Shown here piece by piece: positions 26,896 through 35,968 of a DNA stretch of 64,000 nucleotides (the first letter of the stretch is position 1; every line of letters starts with the position of its first letter). Where the stretch lies: assembly GCF_002847015.1 (NCBI RefSeq), contig NZ_CP025085.1, positions 4,216,001-4,280,000 on the forward strand, in the 5' to 3' direction. Source of the DNA: Prodigiosinella confusarubida. GTDB lineage: Bacteria > Pseudomonadota > Gammaproteobacteria > Enterobacterales > Enterobacteriaceae. A model generated the notes under the pieces. That model was not told where the DNA came from. It ran no database searches and saw only the letters and a list, made by a program, of their open reading frames with translations. The position numbers were made by a program, and so were the translations under genes.

Positions 26896-27237
26896 TCAGC
26901 TTTTTTTCACAAACTCGGATTTCAGTTTCATCGCGCCAAACCCATCAATTTTGCAATCGATATTGTGATCGCCTTCGACCAGACGAATGCCTCTGACTTT
27001 CGTCCCGATTTTCAATGTCGAGGAACTGCCCTTTACTTTCAAGTCCTTAATCACTGTCACAGTGTCGCCATCCGCCAGCAAATTACCATTCGCGTCTTTG
27101 ACTATCAGGCCTTCGTCCTGAGAAGCAGAGCTGCTGTCTGCCGACCACACATGACCACATTCCGGACAATTGAATAACTCGCCATCTTGCCACGTATATT
27201 CAGAATTACATTTTGGGCAACTCGGTAACTGAGGCAT
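26896..27237 (-). CDS. yjdM: Zinc-ribbon protein YjdM (PhnA family)
   Basis: About 113 residues. An N-terminal zinc ribbon with two CxxC knuckles ([11 protein letters not shown] and NCPECGHVW) is followed by a PhnA-type beta domain ([20 protein letters not shown]). The start at 27237 ([10 protein letters not shown]) has AGGAG 7 nt upstream. Despite the old name phnA, the family is not the phosphonoacetate hydrolase, and its function is unclear. It stands alone here. Confidence 0.9.
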   Translation of the reverse strand: MPQLPSCPKCNSEYTWQDGELFNCPECGHVWSADSSSASQDEGLIVKDANGNLLADGDTVTVIKDLKVKGSSSTLKIGTKVRGIRLVEGDHNIDCKIDGFGAMKLKSEFVKKS

Positions 27238-27422
27238 CGGTAAACTCCTAAAAAGATAAAAAAATAGAGAAAAAGTGTATAAAATCATATAAAAATGAGT
27301 TTGCTCACCACTATTTTATCTTGTTGTCATCGTGGTGAGTAGCCATCTTTTACAATGAAATTACCGCGATTGCCTCAACCATCGTATCAAAGGAGAAAAT
27401 CAGCACGCCTGATAGAGGCTGG

Positions 27423-28400
27423 CTAAGCGTTTCCGATCAAAACCCCGGCGGCAAAAACAAGTGCACCACCCAACACTACCTGTAACGCAGCACGCCAGAA
27501 TGGTGTTTCCATGTAGCGCTTTTGGATCCAGGCAATACTCCATAATTCACAGAATACCATCACAAAGGCGATGCTGGTTGCCATCCAAAAATTAGTGATA
27601 AGATAAGGTAATGCATGACCCAAGCCTCCCAGGGCCGTCATCACGCCAGCCGCCAATCCCCGTTTGATTGGCGATCCCCTTCCGGAAATTGTCCCGTCAT
27701 CAGCCGCCGCCTCCGTAAACCCCATAGATATTCCCGCACCAATCGATGCGGCCAGACCAACTAAAAAAGTGGTCCAGGTCGACTGTGTTGCGAACGCTGT
27801 AGCGAAAACCGGAGCCAGAGTCGAAACAGAACCATCCATTAGTCCTGCCAATCCCGGTTGTACCCAGGTCAGGATAAACTGGCGATGTGCGAGAGCATCC
27901 TCCTCCGAACGCACATCCTCAGGCAGCATCTCTTTTTCCAGGCTTGCCACGAGATCAGTGTGCCGGGCTTCCATTGCTGCCAGGTCACCGAGCAATCGCC
28001 GAGTATCCGCGTCACTCGTACGTTGTGCGGCTAATATGTAAAACTGATGTGCCGCCTCTTCCATTGCTGCGACTTCTGCCCGAATCCGGGCAATGCCCAG
28101 ATTTTGAACCAGCCATAGTGGTTTACGATTGTAATAACCGGCAATATGCTCGCGTCTTATCAGCGGAATAATATTCCCAAATCGACGCTGATGCAGGGAT
28201 ATCAGCCGTTCGCGATGACGGTTCTCCTCCTTTGCCATCCTCAGGAGCATTTCTGCTGTTGCGGGATAGTCCTCTTGTACATGCATCGAGTACGTCTGGT
28301 AAATACGGGCATCATCCTCTTCAGAGGAAATTGCCAGTGAGAGGACCTCTTGCTCATTAAGCTCGGAAAACTGACGCCTTCTATCAAATCCAGACCACAC
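27423..28400 (-). CDS. mbfA: Ferritin-like/VIT-domain membrane protein, MbfA-type iron exporter
   Basis: 325 residues. The N-terminal ~150 residues are a rubrerythrin/ferritin-like helical domain with iron-ligand motifs (EEDDARIY, EENRHRE, EEAAHQF, EARHTD). The C-terminal half is a VIT1/CCC1-type membrane domain with about five hydrophobic segments. This architecture matches MbfA of alphaproteobacteria, which exports iron and protects against iron and peroxide stress. The start codon is GTG. The gene stands alone; no clear Fur or Irr site was found. The symbol is by domain architecture. Confidence 0.85.
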   Translation of the reverse strand: MWSGFDRRRQFSELNEQEVLSLAISSEEDDARIYQTYSMHVQEDYPATAEMLLRMAKEENRHRERLISLHQRRFGNIIPLIRREHIAGYYNRKPLWLVQNLGIARIRAEVAAMEEAAHQFYILAAQRTSDADTRRLLGDLAAMEARHTDLVASLEKEMLPEDVRSEEDALAHRQFILTWVQPGLAGLMDGSVSTLAPVFATAFATQSTWTTFLVGLAASIGAGISMGFTEAAADDGTISGRGSPIKRGLAAGVMTALGGLGHALPYLITNFWMATSIAFVMVFCELWSIAWIQKRYMETPFWRAALQVVLGGALVFAAGVLIGNA

Positions 28401-28575
28401 ATTGACCCCCTAAATACCAAGAATGAATAACAGAATGTAACGTTAATTTAAGATGTCTCGAATTGTTTTCCCTTGCCGACAGCAGGCGGGCGCTTTCGGT
28501 AATAACAAGGCAAGCCAACATGTTGATTCAAATCCATTAAAGATGTCATTGTTACAGGCAACAACAACCAAGCGC

Positions 28576-29019
28576 TCATTTTTGATAGAAAAATGCCTGG
28601 GGAACCGCCATAAATTTTGCAGTTGCCCGCGCCAAATGCTTCAATTCTCCCCGAAAACAGATAGTAGATTCCAATCGAAAGATATTTTTTCTTTGCGATA
28701 AAACCCAAGATGTAATCGACAGGTAACTACCCACTGGTATTGGAGTAGAAAATCGCACCAATAACTCTACCGTTAGAGCATGAATACCTCGGGAAAAGAG
28801 GCAATTTGTCATGGTTGCATCCAGAAGCGTCGAGATCAGACCACCGTGCAATAATCCCGGATAACCCTGGTGTTCAGGTGTCACCAGAAAATCGGTGGTA
28901 ACCGCACCATTGGCCATTTCACGGAACACCAGCCCGAGAGCCAGTTGCCCCTCTGCTGGCTCACCACAAGCGATACATTGCGCATGAATCTTCTTCGTTT
29001 CCGTATATAAGCTATTCAT
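28576..29019 (-). CDS. PaaI-type hotdog thioesterase
   Basis: 147 residues forming a single hotdog domain with the thioesterase signature LLHGGLISTLLDATMTNCLF (about residues 50-69). It is predicted to hydrolyse acyl-CoA thioesters in the cytosol. The ATG at 29019 is chosen because GGAG lies 7 nt upstream; a frame extending to 29085 has no such signal. No neighbour indicates its substrate. Confidence 0.85.
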   Translation of the reverse strand: MNSLYTETKKIHAQCIACGEPAEGQLALGLVFREMANGAVTTDFLVTPEHQGYPGLLHGGLISTLLDATMTNCLFSRGIHALTVELLVRFSTPIPVGSYLSITSWVLSQRKNIFRLESTICFRGELKHLARATAKFMAVPQAFFYQK

Positions 29020-29050
29020 AATGTGTCTCCATGGGGGAAAAGAAGCCCCC

Positions 29051-29146
29051 TTAATCAGACTGCTGTTCGGAGGGCTCATCCACAATAATCCGCGTCCGAG
29101 TCATATAAATTACTACGACACCCGCTGCCCATCCATACAGTAGCAT
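29051..29146 (-). CDS. Possible small membrane protein or gene remnant (31 aa)
   Basis: A 31-codon frame encoding MLLYGWAAGVVVIY, then a basic/polar tail ending EPSEQQSD. It reads as one hydrophobic segment with a charged C-terminus, either a small membrane protein or the degraded end of a transporter. No good ribosome-binding site is present. It lies 31 bp upstream of the thioesterase start, on the same strand. Confidence 0.25.
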   Translation of the reverse strand: MLLYGWAAGVVVIYMTRTRIIVDEPSEQQSD

Positions 29147-29768
29147 CAATGGTTTCAATCAGTTTTTTATTGCATTGCTCCTATCCCGAACGGTCCTGAC
29201 ATCAAAATAATTGAATTCACTTTATTTCGACTAACAGCCGTTACTTTCAATCAATGGCGCCCAACGTTCTGGTCAATAAGCATATTGGGTCTGAGCTGGC
29301 GGCTTCATTTATAGCATATGCCACATAATAATCTTATTTATTGCCTATGTAATTATTTAATCTTACCGATATTTTATGACCGGTAACGGACTCATTAGCC
29401 ACTCTTCAGTATCAGGGAGTTGCCCATGCAAACCGGAAAGATTAATCAACGGCGCGGATGCCCCATATAGCGTGGTGTAGAAGAGCGGTAATTTTCGGGG
29501 TAAATGGCAAACTGTGCACTCAGCCGTGATGACAAACCCGGGAAGTTCGTCACGACCTCCTGAGATAAATAGCTATATAATTCATATTGATATGTTTAAT
29601 CGCCTGCCGATAATACCGCGGATAATCTCTGCGTTCTCCCAATGTGGAAAGTAACAAAGCCTTCGAGTTTCATTGCAAAAGTGTGCAGATGATCACCTCA
29701 AGTTTCTCTTTAGCATGCCGTTGGTTGGTATTAAGGCAATCACGCTTTTCGGCTTAAGTGGTAGACAT
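29147..29768. other. Intergenic region upstream of second chemoreceptor gene
   Basis: No gene is supported. The region is AT-rich in its first half and includes the candidate flagellar-type promoter near 29587-29613. Stop codons interrupt every longer frame. Confidence 0.45.
29587..29613 (+). promoter_or_regulatory. Candidate sigma-28 (FliA) promoter for chemoreceptor gene
   Basis: An exact GCCGATAA -10 box lies at 29606-29613. The expected -35 position (29587-29594, ttgatatg) matches TAAAGTTT only poorly. Location upstream of a chemoreceptor gene supports flagellar-regulon control. Confidence 0.45.
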
Positions 29769-31664
29769 ATGTTAAAAACAACACAGTCTCGCTTTACTGT
29801 CTCCATCCTCGGTTTTTTCGTCTTGCTGATCATTGTGACCGTGGTGGTTATCAAGCAATTTGTGGCGCCGCAGTTGACCGATAATGAAGAACGCCTCGTG
29901 CGCTATCAAGTTGACTCACTTGCAACCACGATCATAGAACAGATGAACCGCGTACAAGCACAGCAACGCAGTATTACCGAAGCCATCAGCGTGATGGACA
30001 GTGCATCCATTGATACCTTACTGCCGGCACTGGTCAATCAATATCAGGATACCAACGTGTTTGGTGGCGGTATCTGGCCGCTGCCGAAACTGCGTGATCC
30101 GGAACGCGATAAATTTTCGACCTTCTTCGCTCGAGACGACAGTAACCAGCTCAAAGTGAATACCTACTGGAACTCGGCGGAAGCGGATAAATATTACGAA
30201 CAACCCTGGTATAAAGAGGGTATGGCTGCCGCCAAAGGTGTGTGCGCCTGGGCGAAAGCGTATCAGGACGCAGCCAGCCCACAGCCCCGAACCAACTGTG
30301 CGATGGGCATCTATCGCAACGGCAAAGCCTGGGGTGTCGCCACCATCGATGTGACGCTTGGTTTTTTTAATAACCTGGCGAAAAAAATGGGCGATGCCAT
30401 TAACGGTCGCGTACTGATTATTGAAGCTGATGGAAAAGTGGTGGGTAATGCGGCACTGGTTGGCGCTGCGCCCAAACTGGAAAATCTCAGTACACTCACC
30501 TTGCCAATGGCGGCGCCACTGCGGGCCATGTTGGTAAACGCCGGTAAAGAACCGATTCAAAGCCAATATGACGCTAAAGACGGTAGCCATACGTTGTTCG
30601 TTCAACCCATTGCCGGCAGTCCCTGGTATCTTGCCAGCGATGTTCTTACCAGCCAGTTGACTTCACAAACCAGCGATATGCTGATACGTCTGGGTGCCGT
30701 TCAACTCCCATTGGCCATTATTCTGCTTCTGGTATTGTTGGGTTTTATCCGCACGATGATGAAACGCCTCAATAACCTTAACGACAATATTCTATCGCTC
30801 TCAACGAGCGGTGCCGATCTGACTCAGCGCCTTCCCGTCAGCAATAGCCCGGAATTCAACAATGTTTCCCAGAGCTTCAACCATTTCATCGCCTATCTAC
30901 AGGATATGATGCATCAGGTTGGTGACAGTACGCTGGCGATCACCTCCGCGTCACGCCAGATTGCCCGCGGTAACATGGACTTATCATCACGTACCGAGGA
31001 GCAGGCCAGTTCAATTGTGCAAACGGCAGCCTCCATGGAAGAGCTAACCGGCACGGTCAAACAAAATGCCGACAATGCCACTCATGCCAACAAACTGGCC
31101 AGTGAAGCGTCTCTTGTCGCCGAACGGGGAACACAGGTGGTACAGCAGGTGGTTTCAACCATGGGTGAGATCAATACCTCATCACACAAAGTCGTCGATA
31201 TCATCAGCGTCATCGACAGTATCGCTTTCCAGACTAATATTCTGGCGCTAAATGCCGCTGTCGAAGCCGCCCGTGCTGGTGAACAAGGGAGAGGATTTGC
31301 CGTGGTCGCCTCAGAAGTTCGTAGTTTGGCACAACGCTCAGCCAACTCGGCACGTGAAATCAAGAAATTGATTGAAGAGTCTGTTGCCAGCATTGACGCA
31401 GGTAGCAACCTGGTAGAACAGGCAGGACAAACGATGGATGAATTGATGCAAGGGGTGAACAATGTGACGACGCTGATAGGCGAAATCATGTCCGCCAGCC
31501 GGGAGCAAAGCATGGGCATTGAACAGGTGAATCAGGCGATTAACCAACTGGATAGCACCACTCAGCAGAACGCCGCACTGGTTGAAGAGGTTTCTTCCGC
31601 TGCCCGCGCGATGGAAGAACAGAGTGAGCAGCTCGAATTGGTGGTGCAAAGCTTCAAACTCTGA
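29769..31664 (+). CDS. Methyl-accepting chemotaxis protein
   Basis: About 631 residues. An N-terminal membrane segment ([18 protein letters not shown]) and a large periplasmic Cache-type sensor (about residues 35-310) are followed by a second membrane segment, HAMP, and a methyl-accepting coiled coil with tip [20 protein letters not shown]. The start is the ATG giving MLKTTQSRF, which aligns with the start of the receptor at 1107-2897; a longer frame begins at 29673. The sensor's CAWAKAYQ...TNCA region differs from the first receptor, so the ligand is probably different. The C-terminus (SFKL) lacks the tethering pentapeptide. Confidence 0.93.
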   Translation: MLKTTQSRFTVSILGFFVLLIIVTVVVIKQFVAPQLTDNEERLVRYQVDSLATTIIEQMNRVQAQQRSITEAISVMDSASIDTLLPALVNQYQDTNVFGGGIWPLPKLRDPERDKFSTFFARDDSNQLKVNTYWNSAEADKYYEQPWYKEGMAAAKGVCAWAKAYQDAASPQPRTNCAMGIYRNGKAWGVATIDVTLGFFNNLAKKMGDAINGRVLIIEADGKVVGNAALVGAAPKLENLSTLTLPMAAPLRAMLVNAGKEPIQSQYDAKDGSHTLFVQPIAGSPWYLASDVLTSQLTSQTSDMLIRLGAVQLPLAIILLLVLLGFIRTMMKRLNNLNDNILSLSTSGADLTQRLPVSNSPEFNNVSQSFNHFIAYLQDMMHQVGDSTLAITSASRQIARGNMDLSSRTEEQASSIVQTAASMEELTGTVKQNADNATHANKLASEASLVAERGTQVVQQVVSTMGEINTSSHKVVDIISVIDSIAFQTNILALNAAVEAARAGEQGRGFAVVASEVRSLAQRSANSAREIKKLIEESVASIDAGSNLVEQAGQTMDELMQGVNNVTTLIGEIMSASREQSMGIEQVNQAINQLDSTTQQNAALVEEVSSAARAMEEQSEQLELVVQSFKL

Positions 31665-31681
31665 TTCTGACCAGCCACTCC

Positions 31682-31711
31682 AGGGACGAACCGAAAGCCA
31701 GGTTCGTCCCT
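31682..31711 (+). terminator. Terminator-like hairpin after chemoreceptor gene
   Basis: A perfect 11-bp stem (agggacgaacc / ggttcgtccct) with an 8-nt loop lies 18 bp after the stop codon. The following pyrimidine-rich cctcgctcc replaces a pure T-run. Confidence 0.65.
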
Positions 31712-31868
31712 CCTCGCTCCACCGGGACTCTCCCGTTACATCTGATGAATGTCCCCATCTGGCGTTAGCGGCAAGCCGAACTACCTTGTTTGAGGTGAGC
31801 AGCCTGATGCTAGCTCGAGTTCCTCTCTGCATTTTTTCACTGTTCCCTTATACTACCCGTCTATAACG

Positions 31869-32360
31869 ATGATGAATGGCGAGAAAAAACCGGGAATGAT
31901 GAATAACGACGTGCTACGTAGCGTGCGCTATATGCTGAATTTAAATAACGATCATCTGCTGGCAATCCTGACGCTAGCGGAAATGACTGTGCCTCTCCAG
32001 CAATTGGCAAGCTATGTGAAAAAAGAGGATGAAACCGGCTACCAGCCGTGTCCTGATATTGTGATGAGCTATTTTCTCAATGGCTTGATTCTGCAAAAAC
32101 GCGGCAAAGACGAAAACCAGCCAGCACTGCAAGTCGAGCGTAGAGTCACCAATAACATCATCCTGAAAAAACTGCGCATTGCATTTTCGCTGAAAACCAC
32201 GGATATTCAGGAAATACTGGCCGCCCAGGATTTCAAGGTCTCTCAGCCAGAGCTGACGGCCATAATGCGTTCACCGGATCATAAAAATTACCGCGCCTGC
32301 GGTGATCAAATTCTACGCTACTTTCTAAAAGGATTAACCGCTCGAGTTCGTCAGCGTTGA
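31869..32360 (+). CDS. yehS: DUF1456 family protein YehS
   Basis: 163 residues composed of two similar DUF1456 halves (VLRSVRYMLNLNNDHLLAIL and ILKKLRIAFSLKTTDIQEIL), each followed by a YxPCPD- or YRACGD-type segment and a YFLxGL motif. The length fits E. coli YehS. Function is not established. Translation may start at 31896 or 31899 (MNNDVLRS) rather than 31869, as no start has a convincing ribosome-binding site. The gene converges on cobA. Confidence 0.88.
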   Translation: MMNGEKKPGMMNNDVLRSVRYMLNLNNDHLLAILTLAEMTVPLQQLASYVKKEDETGYQPCPDIVMSYFLNGLILQKRGKDENQPALQVERRVTNNIILKKLRIAFSLKTTDIQEILAAQDFKVSQPELTAIMRSPDHKNYRACGDQILRYFLKGLTARVRQR

Positions 32361-32392
32361 CCGTCCTTGTGACATTCTGCCCACTGTCGAGA

Positions 32393-33220
32393 TCAGGCTG
32401 CCGCCGGTGCCATAAGCGGCATCGGTAACGCCGCGACCGTCAATGCCGGGTGATGGCAGAATTTCACTACCTCGCCGACCACCAGCAGGCTGGGTGACTG
32501 TGGTTGATAACGCGCCAGCAATTCCGGTAATGTCGCCAGTGTAGCGGTTAACAATCGCTGTTCCGGCTGAGTGCCGCGCTCAATAATCGCCACCGGCGTC
32601 TGTGCAGACAACCCATGCTCGATCAAACGCTGACATAAGCGGCTGCCGTGGCTTAATCCCATGTAAAACACCAGCGTTTGTTGCCCATCCACAAATGTCG
32701 GCCAGTCCAGTTGCGGTTCACCATCTCGCGAATGTCCAGTCACAAAGCGTACCGACTGCGCGCAAGCCCGATGCGTTAATGGCAGTCCGACTGCCGCTGC
32801 ACAACCGGTCGCCGCCGTAATTCCGGGAACGACATGACACGCAATACCCGCCTGCTGGGCATAATTCATCTCTTCACCACCGCGACCAAAAATAAACGGA
32901 TCACCACCTTTGAGACGGACAACGCGCTGACCTGCCTGCGCCAGTTCAACCAGCAACTGGTTGATTTTTTCCTGAGAAAGACGATGGCAACCACGGGTTT
33001 TGCCCACATCAATACACAGCGCCTGCTGTGGCACCAGATCCATTATATCCGCTGATACCAGCCGATCGAACACCACCACATCAGCCTGTTGGATAGCACG
33101 CAGCGCTTTCAGCGTCAGCAGTTCTATATCGCCCGGCCCTGCGCCAACCAGCCAAATTTCGCCCGCCAGTACCGGCTGACTTCGCTGCGCCTGAACCATA
33201 ATCTGTTGCAGTGTTTTCAT
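32393..33220 (-). CDS. cobA: Uroporphyrinogen-III C-methyltransferase
   Basis: 275 residues with SUMT motifs: VGAGPGDIELLTLKAL near the N-terminus, VRLKGGDPFIFGRGGEE, and VPGITAATGCAAAVGLPLTHR. It uses SAM to methylate uroporphyrinogen III to precorrin-2, the first step toward siroheme. It lacks the dehydrogenase/ferrochelatase domain of CysG. As the last gene of the nitrate assimilation operon, 27 bp after nasA, it probably secures siroheme for the nitrite reductase. Confidence 0.93.
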   Translation of the reverse strand: MKTLQQIMVQAQRSQPVLAGEIWLVGAGPGDIELLTLKALRAIQQADVVVFDRLVSADIMDLVPQQALCIDVGKTRGCHRLSQEKINQLLVELAQAGQRVVRLKGGDPFIFGRGGEEMNYAQQAGIACHVVPGITAATGCAAAVGLPLTHRACAQSVRFVTGHSRDGEPQLDWPTFVDGQQTLVFYMGLSHGSRLCQRLIEHGLSAQTPVAIIERGTQPEQRLLTATLATLPELLARYQPQSPSLLVVGEVVKFCHHPALTVAALPMPLMAPAAA

Positions 33221-33247
33221 TTTTTACCTCTTACCTTCGTCAGCAGG

Positions 33248-35968
33248 TTAACCTGCTTTCTGTAGTTCGCTCTTCGCCGCCGGCGTATGCTGACTCAATA
33301 ATGCTTTCAGCTCCGGGATACAGGAACCGCAGTTGGTACCGCACTTCAGCTTGCGACCCAACGCCGAGACGCTGTGACAACCCTGCCGGATCGCACCAAT
33401 AATAATTTCCTCACCCACGCCATAGCAGCTACAGACGGTCGAACCCTGTTTTAGCTGCCCTTGTGCCATTTTCCCCGCCAACAGCGCCTGTCGCTGGTAA
33501 GAGGATTCTGGTGGCGTGATAAACGCATTACAAATACTGTCGTTATCAATCTGTAGCGACTGTGCGCTGACATACAACGCCAGCACTACACGCTGGTCAC
33601 GCCAGGCAACCAGATGAAACAGGCCTTTGCCCTGCGCAATCTGATACTGCACGCTATCCCGCCCACTGTTTTCTATAAATCCATAGTGCTCTGCCAGCCA
33701 CCCTCGCCAGTCAGCGATATCCGTTTGCCCAGCGAGTACATATTGCGTTACGGTTTCATGCGGAATCTTGCTCCAATACGCCGTTGGCGGTTCGCTGGCA
33801 TTCGACCACTCTCCGGTATTGGATAACAGCGCCTCATCCAATAAAAACAGCGACGCCTGCCACGCCGGCTGCCAACGCTGCACCCGCACCCGGCCATGCT
33901 TACTCTCGGGCTGCCCGGAATAGGGATCGGTGATGGGTGCAATCAGGCTATCGACGCGGGCCTGTGCGCTGAACTGTCGGTTCCAATGCATCGGCACAAA
34001 CACGCTGCCACGCGCTTGTCCGGTGCTGATTTTTGCCTTAGCCAGCATCCAGCCCTGTGCTGATGACAAGCGCACCAGATCGCCTGCGTGAATATCTTCG
34101 TTCTTAGCGTCCAACGGATGCAGTTCACAGTAAGGCTCTGGCTGGTGACGCATCAATCGAGCGGATTTACCCGTGCGCGTCATGGTATGCCACTGATCGC
34201 GTATCCGTCCGGTGTTCAGTACCAGCGGATACGCCAGATGATGAGGATGTAGAGGAAGCTGTGGCGTCACGGCAATCAGCCGGGCTTTGCCATCGGCATG
34301 CCAGAATTGCCCATCGTCACCCAGTCTGGCGCGCCCTTGAGGGAAACGCGCGTTGACCGGCCACTGGACCGGTGCCAGATGCTGCCACTGCGCGTCGCTG
34401 AGCGCTGCCAACGCGCTGATATCAAACACCCGGCTACCGTTATTCTCAAAACCGGATAAGGCGGCGTGTTCACGGAAAATCTGTGCTGGATGCTGGTAAT
34501 CAAATGCCGCCGCAAATCCCATCCGTTGCGCCACTTGAGTCAGTATCCACCAGTCAGCTTTTGCTTCCCCCGGTGCAGGCAGAAACGCCCGCTGGCGGGA
34601 AATACGCCGTTCAGAATTAGTGACGGTGCCATCCTTCTCCCCCCAACCAAGCGCCGGAAGCAAAATATTCGCGGTCGTCCCGGTATCCGTGTGGCGCATC
34701 ACATCAGAGACAATCACCAGCGGGCAACGCGTCAGCGCCTGTTTTACCCGGTCGGCATCCGGCATCGATACCACAGGATTGGTGCCCATGATCCACACTG
34801 CTTTCACTTCACCGCGGTCAATAGCGTGAAACAACTCCACGGCATTCAGGCCAGGTTGGGTTGCAACCCGATCGGTCTGCCAGAAACGCTTCATTCGATC
34901 AATATCCTGCGGCGTAAATCCCATGTGGGAAGCCAGCTGATTGGCCAGACCACCAACCTCACGCCCCCCCATCGCATTGGGTTGTCCGGTAATGGAAAAG
35001 GGACCGCTGCCGGGACACCCGATTTTCCCGCTCAGCAGATGGACATTAATAATTGCGTTGCATTTATCACTACCAGATGACGACTGATTAATCCCCTGGG
35101 AATAGAGTGTCACCACCGTTTGCGACTTGCTGAATAGACGATAAAAGCGCTCAATCAGCGCCGCATCCAATTGACAAAAATCAGCGATTTGCGCTGGTGA
35201 CCAGGGGTCGGCCGCCGCCAGCGCGTCATCCAGCCCGGAAAGGCATCCAGACAGCGCCCCACGATCGAACACGGCTTCCTGCTGTAGCCAGCGCAACAGA
35301 CCGTTGAACAATCCGGCATCGCTGCCTGGCTGTAATGGCAGATGCAAATCGGCAATATCACAGGTGGCAGTGCGACGCGGATCGATCACCACCACCCGCA
35401 TGTGCGGCCGTTGCTGTTTAGCCTGAACCAGCCGCTGGTACACCACCGGGTGTGCCCAGGCCGTATTAGAACCCACCAGCACCACCAGATCCGCCAATTC
35501 AATATCTTCATAGCTGCAAGGTACTGCATCTGCCCCCAGCCCACGTTTGTAGCCAATCACTGCCGACGCCATACACAGCCGGGAATTGGTATCCATGTTG
35601 GCGACACCGATAAAGCCTTTCATCAGTTTGTTGGCAACATAGTAATCTTCCGTCAACAGTTGACCGGAACCATAAAACGCCACGGACTGCGGCCCATGTT
35701 CGGCGATGGTTTTCTGTAAACGCTCGGCGACGGTGTCCAGCGCCTGCGACCAACTGACGCGATGGCCTTCCACTATCGGCCACAGCAAGCGGCCTTTCAG
35801 ATCCAACGTTTCGCCCAACGCAGAACCTTTTACGCATAATCGCCCAAGATTGGCCGGATGATGGGGATCACCTGCAATGGTCACCTTTCCCTGTTCGTCG
35901 ATTTCGGCCAGCACGCCACAGCCAACGCCACAGTAGGGACAGGTTGTCTGACAGATGCGGCGGTTCAT
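33248..35968 (-). CDS. nasA: Assimilatory nitrate reductase catalytic subunit
   Basis: 906 residues of the molybdopterin oxidoreductase family. The N-terminal CPYCGVGCGV begins the [4Fe-4S] cluster site, followed by the Mo-bis-MGD domains and a C-terminal molybdopterin dinucleotide-binding domain. A BFD-type [2Fe-2S] module near the C-terminus (VCSCYGVGEE...CGTNCGSCIPEL) matches Klebsiella NasA. No Tat signal, so it is cytoplasmic. It reduces nitrate to nitrite. Its start overlaps the stop of the upstream fusion gene by 4 bp. Confidence 0.95.
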   Translation of the reverse strand: MNRRICQTTCPYCGVGCGVLAEIDEQGKVTIAGDPHHPANLGRLCVKGSALGETLDLKGRLLWPIVEGHRVSWSQALDTVAERLQKTIAEHGPQSVAFYGSGQLLTEDYYVANKLMKGFIGVANMDTNSRLCMASAVIGYKRGLGADAVPCSYEDIELADLVVLVGSNTAWAHPVVYQRLVQAKQQRPHMRVVVIDPRRTATCDIADLHLPLQPGSDAGLFNGLLRWLQQEAVFDRGALSGCLSGLDDALAAADPWSPAQIADFCQLDAALIERFYRLFSKSQTVVTLYSQGINQSSSGSDKCNAIINVHLLSGKIGCPGSGPFSITGQPNAMGGREVGGLANQLASHMGFTPQDIDRMKRFWQTDRVATQPGLNAVELFHAIDRGEVKAVWIMGTNPVVSMPDADRVKQALTRCPLVIVSDVMRHTDTGTTANILLPALGWGEKDGTVTNSERRISRQRAFLPAPGEAKADWWILTQVAQRMGFAAAFDYQHPAQIFREHAALSGFENNGSRVFDISALAALSDAQWQHLAPVQWPVNARFPQGRARLGDDGQFWHADGKARLIAVTPQLPLHPHHLAYPLVLNTGRIRDQWHTMTRTGKSARLMRHQPEPYCELHPLDAKNEDIHAGDLVRLSSAQGWMLAKAKISTGQARGSVFVPMHWNRQFSAQARVDSLIAPITDPYSGQPESKHGRVRVQRWQPAWQASLFLLDEALLSNTGEWSNASEPPTAYWSKIPHETVTQYVLAGQTDIADWRGWLAEHYGFIENSGRDSVQYQIAQGKGLFHLVAWRDQRVVLALYVSAQSLQIDNDSICNAFITPPESSYQRQALLAGKMAQGQLKQGSTVCSCYGVGEEIIIGAIRQGCHSVSALGRKLKCGTNCGSCIPELKALLSQHTPAAKSELQKAG

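Noticed and set aside
27304-27339. ctcaccac/gtggtgag inverted repeat between yjdM and mbfA
   Set aside because: The 20-nt loop and missing T-run make a terminator unlikely, and there is no other support for an operator.
30018-30605. Long reverse frames inside the second chemoreceptor gene
   Set aside because: They are antisense to a well-supported coding sequence and show no family resemblance.
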